Assembly: GCA_964610025.1 (NCBI GenBank)
Contig: CAZSTX010000016.1
Location: 1-38,883, forward strand
DNA from: UBA5266 sp964610025
Lineage (GTDB): Bacteria > Bacteroidota > Bacteroidia > Bacteroidales > WCHB1-69
Direction of reading: 5' to 3'
Length of the DNA: 38,883 bases
How positions within the stretch are numbered: position 1 is the first letter of the stretch; the number at the start of each line of letters is the position of its first letter. Position numbers and translations under genes: made by a program. The notes below the pieces were generated by a model. The model searched no databases, was not told the DNA's origin, and worked only from the letters and a program-made list of their open reading frames with translations. Shown one piece after another: positions 1 through 6,553 of the stretch.

Positions 1-1902
1 GTTTTCATTGGTAAACAAATATTCACGGTCTTGCATTATCATACTAAATTCAAAAGTCAGATAATCTGCAATAGTTTTTTCAAAGTCGGTTTCGGTTGGG
101 ATTTCATCGTTGAAATAATAGAAAGAATGCAACCACTCATCTTCGGGTTCTACGGTTGTTTTTACGCAAAACTTTGTTTCTGCTTCCAAACGGTCGAACC
201 AAACATCTAATAAATGTTGTTTTTTATCCTTGGCTTCTACAGTTTCTACAAGTCCAATATGTTTTTGAACTTCAAAACCGTCATTCTCAAAGTTGATAAA
301 CTTAACTTCTTTATCTTTAAAATGTGGTACGCCTGCCGTAAAAATGGCAATACACGGATTTGTGCCCACTCCATAAAATGTGTTTTTGTTTAGCGTAATT
401 ACGCCCTCCAAAGTATGATGCTTTAAGATATTTTCTTTAATTGCTTGTTCTTCTTTGGATTTACCGACCATTGTTGATTGAGGAACGATAATAACGACTT
501 TTCCGTCTTCAACGATTGAGTTTAAAAGATGTTCGGTAAAATTGATTTCGTATAAACTTGGATTGCTTTTGCTTCCCATAGAGTAGGGCGGATTCATCAT
601 TCCAACCGTACAACCTTTTTCTTGTAATTGTGAGGGATTGACCTTTAAAAAATCTTCTTGTTCCAAATTGCTTTTCCCGTCTCCTCGCAAAATCATATTT
701 GTGGTGGCAATGGTAAACATATAAGGTTGAAGCTCTAAACCGTGTAAACGGTTTTTTCTGATTTCTCTTTCTTCAACCTCATTTTCTGCTTTTTGTACCA
801 TTGTGTGCATTGCGGTAATGAGGAAACCTGCCGTTCCACAACAAGGGTCTAAAACTTTGTCGGTTGATTTTAATTCGGCTAAATCACAAAATAATTCCGT
901 GATGTGTTTTGGCGTGAGTACAATTCCCAAAGATTGACCGTCTCCACCCGAATACGACATAAATTCACCGTAAAACCTGCCCAAATAATCTTCTGCTGAA
1001 TGAATATATCTGATGTTTTTGTAAATGTTTTCGTATAAAAATTCGGTGTAATGTTTGAGCGGTGTTTTCTGTAAATTATCGTTTATTTCGTTGATGGATT
1101 TGGTATCTCTAATTACCAAAAACTGACTTAATAATTTATCTTTTTTGACTTCGGGTGAAACATTGGCACGTTTTAAATTCCGTTCAATCGCTTCATAAAT
1201 TTTATCTCCGTCTGTTACGGTTTGGTCGCCATTCAAATTGTCGATACTGAAACCTTTATGTTCCATTTCACGCAATGCCAAAAGGATTCCTGAAACAATG
1301 AGCGGTTTGTCTTTGTCTTGAATACTGCCGTAATTTCTTAAATCTTTGTGTAGATTTTCGGCATCTTTTAAAATTTCTTTGGTGGTTTTTTCCTCGGGTG
1401 TTTCTTCTTTTAAAATATTCCGAGTGTAATACTCGTCAATATTTTTTTCATTGAAAAGTGCAAAAGTTTCAACTTCTTCTAATTCCTTGTATTCGCCTCG
1501 TTCATTGACGAAAATTGGAGATATTTTATGCCGTTTTTGATTGCCCGAAATTCCGAAAGCAAGAATTTTCTTATAGCTTGTGTTTTTTGCAAGGTGTTGT
1601 CCGTAAAATAATGCACCGTTTACCGCATAGTCCCGAACGTCAGAAACTTCTTTACTGATTAAGTTTCTCTCGTTTCGTTTAAGATGTTGGGAAACGTCCG
1701 CTTTGTTTTCGATAACCAAAAGGAAATCCTTTACAACTCCCGTATATTCAGGAAATCCGACTTTTCCCGTCCCCGATTTTGAAGCCGTTTTTAATGCTTC
1801 ATCAATTTCTAAAATATTACTTCCTTGCGGATGTAAATTAATATCAGCTTCTTTGAGTAATTCATAAACCCAAAGGTCAGTTAGTACTTCTTTTTTTGCC
1901 AT
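1..1902 (-). CDS. BcgI-like restriction-modification fusion: PD-(D/E)XK nuclease plus N6-adenine methyltransferase, C-terminus cut by window edge
   Basis: The frame is open from an ATG at 1902 to base 1 (634 codons) without a stop, so the C-terminus lies outside the window. Near the N-terminus E52, D59 and the ENK at 65-67 fit a PD-(D/E)XK nuclease core (D, then E-x-K). Further on come the SAM-binding motif DPCCGTAGF (from D352) and the catalytic NPPY of an N6-adenine methyltransferase (437-440), as in HsdM-type enzymes. One chain with both activities and a length near 640 matches type IIB/IIG BcgI-like RM subunits, whose separate specificity subunit would lie off the left edge. Codon use is visibly richer in G and C (CGG, CCG, CGT) than in all other genes here, suggesting horizontal acquisition. 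The alternative is a plain type I M subunit with an extra N-terminal domain. Family membership is sure; the BcgI-type assignment is inferred. Confidence 0.85.
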   Translation of the reverse strand, partial: MAKKEVLTDLWVYELLKEADINLHPQGSNILEIDEALKTASKSGTGKVGFPEYTGVVKDFLLVIENKADVSQHLKRNERNLISKEVSDVRDYAVNGALFYGQHLAKNTSYKKILAFGISGNQKRHKISPIFVNERGEYKELEEVETFALFNEKNIDEYYTRNILKEETPEEKTTKEILKDAENLHKDLRNYGSIQDKDKPLIVSGILLALREMEHKGFSIDNLNGDQTVTDGDKIYEAIERNLKRANVSPEVKKDKLLSQFLVIRDTKSINEINDNLQKTPLKHYTEFLYENIYKNIRYIHSAEDYLGRFYGEFMSYSGGDGQSLGIVLTPKHITELFCDLAELKSTDKVLDPCCGTAGFLITAMHTMVQKAENEVEEREIRKNRLHGLELQPYMFTIATTNMILRGDGKSNLEQEDFLKVNPSQLQEKGCTVGMMNPPYSMGSKSNPSLYEINFTEHLLNSIVEDGKVVIIVPQSTMVGKSKEEQAIKENILKHHTLEGVITLNKNTFYGVGTNPCIAIFTAGVPHFKDKEVKFINFENDGFEVQKHIGLVETVEAKDKKQHLLDVWFDRLEAETKFCVKTTVEPEDEWLHSFYYFNDEIPTETDFEKTIADYLTFEFSMIMQDREYLFTNEN

Positions 1903-1919
1903 TTACCGTTACCGTTTTG

Positions 1920-1985
1920 GCAACAATAACTAACTGAATTTCTTGGAATTACTGTTATTCCCTGCTATTCCGTCAGCCTTGTTGC
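1920..1985 (-). other. Imperfect inverted repeat, structured leader of the restriction gene
   Basis: The outer arms GCAACAA and TTGTTGC (1920-1926 and 1979-1985) pair perfectly. Inside them, CTGAC/GTTAG (1972-1976 with 1930-1934) and GGAAT/ATTCC (1967-1971 with 1945-1949) continue the stem in the sense strand of the restriction gene, with one G-U pair. A second GGAAT (1957-1961) gives an alternative inner pairing. The element lies wholly within the inferred 5' leader. It could be an RNA control element, a protein operator, or an attC-like recombination site. No family was recognised. Confidence 0.5.
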
Positions 1986-2002
1986 TAATTTATTTATACC
2001 TG

Positions 2003-2032
2003 CAAAATTATACAAATATTTTAATAAAACAA
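2003..2032 (-). promoter_or_regulatory. Promoter of the restriction gene (TTG-N19-TAATTTTG)
   Basis: On the minus strand TTG (2030-2032) and TAATTTTG (2003-2010) are separated by 19 nt, fitting the Bacteroidota -33/-7 promoter. Start of transcription is expected near 1999, leaving a leader of about 97 nt before the ATG at 1902. Confidence 0.5.
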
Positions 2033-2047
2033 TATATTTTTAAATTA

Positions 2048-2770
2048 TTAATTTCTCCCATTTATAAAACGTAAAAGGAATAAAAATAAATTAATAAAAT
2101 TCAAATACAGCGATAAAGCACCCATTAAAGCAATTTTATTTCCAGTTTCTGTTCCTATAATTGTTGTATAGCTGGTTTTTTTCATGCGTTGTACATCCCA
2201 TGCTGTCAAGCCTGTAAATATTAACACTCCAAATATAGTAATGAGCCATTGTATGCCACTGCTTTTCATAAATAAATTGACAACTATTGCTATTATCAAT
2301 CCTATAAGTCCCATAAACAAAATAGATCCGAATTTACTTAAATCAGTTTGAGTAGTATAGCCTGCAACAGCCATTAATCCGAACATGCTTGCTGTTATTA
2401 TAAAAGTTACAGCAATAGATTGTGCTGTGTATACGAGTAAAATAAAACTCAAGCTCGCTCCCATTAGTGCAGAGTAAAGTATAAATAATAGTAAAAGCGC
2501 AACAAAAGACATACGTTGAAATCCTATCGACATAAAAACCACCATAGCAAAAGGCGAGAGCATAACTACCCATCCTAAAACACTTAATCCATTTTCTGTT
2601 AGTAATAATGAAAGCAGAGAGCTGCTAGCAAAAAGCCATGCAATAGCGGCTGTTATCATTAATCCTGCAAACATCCACGCAAAAACACTAACCATAAATT
2701 TTTTACTTAAGGCTTTATCTTCTGTTAAAACAGAAGATTCTAATCTCGAATAATTTTTTTCTATATCCAT
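2048..2770 (-). CDS. Bax inhibitor-1 (BI-1/YccA) family membrane protein
   Basis: This 240-residue protein has about seven hydrophobic segments after a 25-residue cytoplasmic start. The C-terminal TAWDVQRMKK stretch matches the conserved acidic, D-containing signature of the BI-1 (UPF0005) family. Bacterial members are inner-membrane proteins; BsYetJ is a pH-sensitive calcium leak channel and E. coli YccA modulates FtsH. The gene begins 6 nt after the DUF4340 gene and is the last of a four-gene minus-strand run starting with gldF, so it is probably co-transcribed with the ABC system. The role in this organism cannot be told from sequence. The family call is firm and the length is normal. Confidence 0.9.
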   Translation of the reverse strand: MDIEKNYSRLESSVLTEDKALSKKFMVSVFAWMFAGLMITAAIAWLFASSSLLSLLLTENGLSVLGWVVMLSPFAMVVFMSIGFQRMSFVALLLLFILYSALMGASLSFILLVYTAQSIAVTFIITASMFGLMAVAGYTTQTDLSKFGSILFMGLIGLIIAIVVNLFMKSSGIQWLITIFGVLIFTGLTAWDVQRMKKTSYTTIIGTETGNKIALMGALSLYLNFINLFLFLLRFINGRN

Positions 2771-2776
2771 ATCTAA

Positions 2777-3874
2777 TTATTTTTTATCTTTATATATTGG
2801 TATAATTTCGCTATTTAAATAGTAGTAACGCAATGGCTGTATAATTCTATCAAAAACAAAATATTGACATATTACTATCTCTTCTTTATTATCATTAATA
2901 ATAGCATAAAATTTATCTCTATTAAATTTTTCTATAAACTCTTCAATGTAAATATAATTAGCTGTATCTAATACATTTTCCATATAATACAATGAAATTT
3001 TTGTTTGTTTATTGTCTGTTTCTGTTACAAAAATATCTTTGAATTTCATTGAAAACAAACTGTCTTTTTCTTCTTTTGTAAGATTTTCGGCAAAAGATTC
3101 AAAATTTAAATCTCTATATTCAGATAAATGGTCAAACAATTTAGCTGTATCATATATTGATAATTTTTCATGATTATGATTGAGTATATCAAAATTTCGT
3201 TCATTATTTCTAACAATAGTAAATGATGCTTCTTGATTATGATAATCAATAATTTCTACTTTACTAATTTTTGAAATTTTTAATCGAACAATATTATGTG
3301 ATTTCCATTCTGATTCGAAAGGGGAATAATAGGGTGAAATAAATCCTCTAAATCCGGGCAAGCAAACAATAAATGGGTCTTTAGCTCCTTCTATTAAAGC
3401 ATAGTTTCCTAAGCTATCTTGTGTTGGGCTTCCAATATAATAGGTTTTTTTGTTTTGATATTTCCACCATTTAATTTTTCCTATTTTTATTCGATAATCG
3501 TTATAATACACTTCTACTTTATTTGCTCCTGTGGCTAACCATTTATTAACATTGTTTCTGGCGCTATAAGCAACAGGTTCGCGTATAGCTATATTCATTA
3601 TAATATTTAATAAATCGTCTACATTTTTTCTAATTGCAACAAAATCTTTGTTTACTTTCCATTCTCCATTGTCTTGTCTTTCTAATAAGACCGATTTGCC
3701 GTAATTATCTGCAATGAAAATTTTGATTATTTCATTCGTATCCTTTACAGCAAATTGATTAGAATCGTAATCGAATGTCGTTGTTCGTTTTGTTACTAAT
3801 ATTATAATTGTTATAATAATTAGTAAAGACGTTATTCCCAGAATAATAATATTTTTTTTAGTACTCTTATTCAT
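2777..3874 (-). CDS. DUF4340-like protein of the GldFG operon
   Basis: The 365-residue protein has an N-terminal transmembrane segment at about residues 9-29 and a long extracytoplasmic region without further hydrophobic stretches. The region includes segments typical of DUF4340, such as the DNGEWKV strand and a later IGSPTQDSLGNYALIEG-type stretch. DUF4340 proteins are commonly encoded after GldG-like ABC auxiliary proteins, and this gene starts 11 nt after gldG. It is probably a periplasmic partner of the GldF/GldG complex. The family call rests on architecture and context rather than a clear motif, so it is moderately sure. Confidence 0.7.
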   Translation of the reverse strand: MNKSTKKNIIILGITSLLIIITIIILVTKRTTTFDYDSNQFAVKDTNEIIKIFIADNYGKSVLLERQDNGEWKVNKDFVAIRKNVDDLLNIIMNIAIREPVAYSARNNVNKWLATGANKVEVYYNDYRIKIGKIKWWKYQNKKTYYIGSPTQDSLGNYALIEGAKDPFIVCLPGFRGFISPYYSPFESEWKSHNIVRLKISKISKVEIIDYHNQEASFTIVRNNERNFDILNHNHEKLSIYDTAKLFDHLSEYRDLNFESFAENLTKEEKDSLFSMKFKDIFVTETDNKQTKISLYYMENVLDTANYIYIEEFIEKFNRDKFYAIINDNKEEIVICQYFVFDRIIQPLRYYYLNSEIIPIYKDKK

Positions 3875-3885
3875 TTATTGATTCT

Positions 3886-5640
3886 TTATTTTGCAAATTG
3901 CTTTTTACGTATAAAAACAAAAACCATTCCCATTACAAAAACAAGCAATAATGGCAGAGTTATATTAATAACCTGCCAAAATGTTTTTTCTTTCAACAGT
4001 TTTTCTTTATCTAACAATCTCATTTTAAAATCTTTTGATCTTACTTGAGCAATTCCTTCATCATCGCACAGATAATTAACAGCATTTAAAAGAAAGTTTT
4101 TATTTCCAAATGTCATCCCAGTATATTGGTCATAACCTAAAGGCAAGGGATATTTTTTATTGTTAAATTGATTTTTAATCATATCTCCATCTGACACAAA
4201 AATCATTTTCGTTGGTTTACTTTTAGCAATAAAATCTATTTTCTTTTGATTACTTACTTCGTCTATTTCTGAAAATAAGGAAGGAAAATTTCCTTCTACT
4301 AAAACAGCTATTGGTAAGTTTTTATGTGAAAATTCTCTATAATTAGCTCTGCGTTTTAATGTTTCTAAACTAATAATCGAAGGTGTATTAACTATTTTAG
4401 TTGTAGCAGAAGTGGTAAGTAATATTTCTTTTTTCAGTCCTTCTTTTGTTCCAACAGTATCAATCGAGCTAATAAATTCTGTCTTTAAAACATTCAAATT
4501 TTTCACAATTGGGTGTCCAATATAAGGTGTTATCAAAGGAAAATAATACCAAGGGATAAATTTATATTGTGCTTGTCCTGCTATTTCGCCTGTTTTAACT
4601 GGAATAGCTAATGCATTAATATCTTGCAATAAATTAGTATTTAAACGCACTCCGTAACGAAAAAACAAATCATCTAAATTTAATTCTCTCGGCAAGCATG
4701 GTATTTCTTTGTAGTGCTGCAAGCTATCCATTTCTGCAAAAACGGGGTCTATATACCATAGTATGCGACCTCCACGCATAACAAATTGGTCTAATAGAAA
4801 TTTATCATAATTATTAAAAGTTTGAGTTGGCTTTGCTACAATAAGCAAATCATATTTGTTAGTTGTAATTTTAAAATCAGTAGTATTAGAATCAATTATT
4901 TCAACATTAAATATTTTACTCATTTTGCCATCTAATATAACTGAGTCTACTTTATAAAAATCTGCTATGGCAACAGCTGCGCTAAAAACTTCTCCATTAA
5001 ACAATTCTCCATGTCCTTTAATAAAAGCAACAGTTGCTTTCTGTTGATTAGTCAAACGTCTAATAGCATTTCCGATATTGTACTCTAATTTTTCTATAGA
5101 AAATTTAATAATATCATTGTGAGTTTGTAATAATCCTTCGTCAGAATCGAGTAGAGATACCGGCGTTTCGCGTTGTTGATAAGATATAATAGCTCCAGGC
5201 ACTACATAGCGGGTATTAATTCCATCAGCATATTCGCTTTGAATAGGTTGAGGTTGAAGCCCTTGTTTATACAACTGTCCATAATATGCCATCAGTTCTT
5301 TTTTATCTTTACCTGCTGAGGGGTCGATAAACTCATAATGTATATTTTTTGAATACACTCTTAATTCATCTAAAAACTCTCTTGTTTTAAGTGATAATTC
5401 TGCAAAATCGGGAGGTAAATTTTTCCCATATAAATATACTTTTACATAAACTAAGTCATCAATATTTTTAACTAAATCAACCGTTGACTGTGAAAGAGTA
5501 TAACGTTTTTCGCTCGTTAAGTCGAAACGTAGAAAAAGAAAAGAAAAAATTATATTTACTAAAACAATAATAACTAAGAGCGAAAAAAATTGTATTAAAT
5601 TGTTTCGTTTAATATTGCGTATATTTTTAGTTACTTTCAT
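3886..5640 (-). CDS. gldG: GldG-family ABC transporter auxiliary (substrate-binding-like) protein
   Basis: The protein has an N-terminal membrane anchor (about residues 18-40), a long periplasmic region beginning FDLTSEKRYTLS, and a C-terminal transmembrane helix ending in a basic tail. This is the usual GldG layout, with an ABC_transp_aux-like middle. The ATG at 5640, 5 nt after the gldF stop, is preferred (584 residues). A TTG at 5652 that overlaps the gldF stop would add four residues. In Flavobacterium johnsoniae GldA, GldF and GldG form an ABC complex needed for gliding, but non-gliding Bacteroidota carry homologues too, so motility is not implied. The ATPase subunit GldA is not in this window. 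Confidence 0.9.
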   Translation of the reverse strand: MKVTKNIRNIKRNNLIQFFSLLVIIVLVNIIFSFLFLRFDLTSEKRYTLSQSTVDLVKNIDDLVYVKVYLYGKNLPPDFAELSLKTREFLDELRVYSKNIHYEFIDPSAGKDKKELMAYYGQLYKQGLQPQPIQSEYADGINTRYVVPGAIISYQQRETPVSLLDSDEGLLQTHNDIIKFSIEKLEYNIGNAIRRLTNQQKATVAFIKGHGELFNGEVFSAAVAIADFYKVDSVILDGKMSKIFNVEIIDSNTTDFKITTNKYDLLIVAKPTQTFNNYDKFLLDQFVMRGGRILWYIDPVFAEMDSLQHYKEIPCLPRELNLDDLFFRYGVRLNTNLLQDINALAIPVKTGEIAGQAQYKFIPWYYFPLITPYIGHPIVKNLNVLKTEFISSIDTVGTKEGLKKEILLTTSATTKIVNTPSIISLETLKRRANYREFSHKNLPIAVLVEGNFPSLFSEIDEVSNQKKIDFIAKSKPTKMIFVSDGDMIKNQFNNKKYPLPLGYDQYTGMTFGNKNFLLNAVNYLCDDEGIAQVRSKDFKMRLLDKEKLLKEKTFWQVINITLPLLLVFVMGMVFVFIRKKQFAK

Positions 5641-5645
5641 ACTAT

Positions 5646-6377
5646 TTACCAATTTCTACTTTTTAAACGCAAGGCTGCTAAATATAAAAACAAAACGATC
5701 GTACTTAAAAAATAAACGATGTCTCTTGTGTCAATTACACCTCTACTAATAGATTCGTAATGATGACTAATTCCTAATGTTTTCACAATATAACCAAACG
5801 ATTCAAACACATCAAATGAATAAATAAACTCGAATCCTCTCCATGCAATAAAGCAAACCAATACAGAAAATAAGAAAGATATAATCTGATTGTCAGTTAG
5901 AGTAGAAACAAACAATCCAATAGCTGCAAAAGTAGCTCCTAAAAATATCAATCCTAAATAAGAACCCCACATTGCACCTTGGTCTATATTTCCTTTAGGA
6001 TAGCCTAATAAATAAACTGTGAAAAAATAAATTAAAGTCGGAAGTAGTGAAATAATTAATAAAACAATACTTGCAGAAAATTTTGCTAAAATAATTTTAA
6101 TATCTGAAATAGGATAGGTTAATAATAATTCGATAGTACCTGATTTTGTTTCTTCGGCAAAAGATCGCATGGTAATAGCAGGTATTAAAAGTAAAAAAAC
6201 AACTGGTGCAAAATTAAACAACCCATTAATGTCGGCAAATTCTCTCAGTATTATATTATCAGAAAATGGAAAAATCCACAAAAACAAACCTGTAAGTATC
6301 AGAAAAACACCTATAGCTATGTAGCCTATAAGGGAACTCAAAAAACTCCTTATTTCTTTAATAAAAAGACTGTACAT
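5646..6377 (-). CDS. gldF: GldF-family ABC transporter permease
   Basis: This 243-residue protein has six hydrophobic segments and the ABC-2 permease signature SFAEETKSGTIELLLTYPIS after the second segment. It starts MYSLFIKEIRSFLSS, a typical GldF N-terminus (cytosolic amphipathic helix). It is the first gene of the minus-strand operon, with gldG starting 5 nt after its stop. A TACATTTG -7 box lies 28 nt upstream. It should form the membrane channel together with GldA (not seen here) and GldG. Confidence 0.92.
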   Translation of the reverse strand: MYSLFIKEIRSFLSSLIGYIAIGVFLILTGLFLWIFPFSDNIILREFADINGLFNFAPVVFLLLIPAITMRSFAEETKSGTIELLLTYPISDIKIILAKFSASIVLLIISLLPTLIYFFTVYLLGYPKGNIDQGAMWGSYLGLIFLGATFAAIGLFVSTLTDNQIISFLFSVLVCFIAWRGFEFIYSFDVFESFGYIVKTLGISHHYESISRGVIDTRDIVYFLSTIVLFLYLAALRLKSRNW

Positions 6378-6404
6378 ATAATTATTACAAAAATTTTATA
6401 GCTG

Positions 6405-6412
6405 CAAATGTA
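6405..6412 (-). promoter_or_regulatory. -7 promoter box of the gldF operon (TACATTTG)
   Basis: The box matches TAnnTTTG on the minus strand; transcription would begin near 6401, leaving a leader of about 24 nt before gldF. No convincing TTG -33 box at the usual distance was found. Confidence 0.5.
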
Positions 6413-6510
6413 TATAAAAATATTGAACGATATACTTCTATTTTCAAAAATTATTATAATTAATAGACATAATAATATGCAACTTGCTATTATTTAAAAT
6501 ATATTTAATG

Positions 6511-6518
6511 TATTTTTG
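6511..6518 (+). promoter_or_regulatory. -7 promoter box of the M16 protease / uvrA run (TATTTTTG)
   Basis: The box matches TAnnTTTG, with the start of transcription expected near 6522 and a leader of about 32 nt. The nearest TTG (6484-6486) is 24 nt away, slightly beyond the usual 17-23. Confidence 0.5.
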
Positions 6519-6553
6519 TAGATTATTTTTTTTAATTAAAATATCTATAATAC

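Noticed and set aside
1920..1985. Classical integron attC site
   Set aside because: The stem is attC-like in size but the R' and R'' core consensus (GTTRRRY and RYYYAAC) is not met at its ends, and no integrase is nearby.
5641..5652. TTG start of gldG at 5652
   Set aside because: An ATG at 5640, just after the gldF stop, is in frame and more usual.
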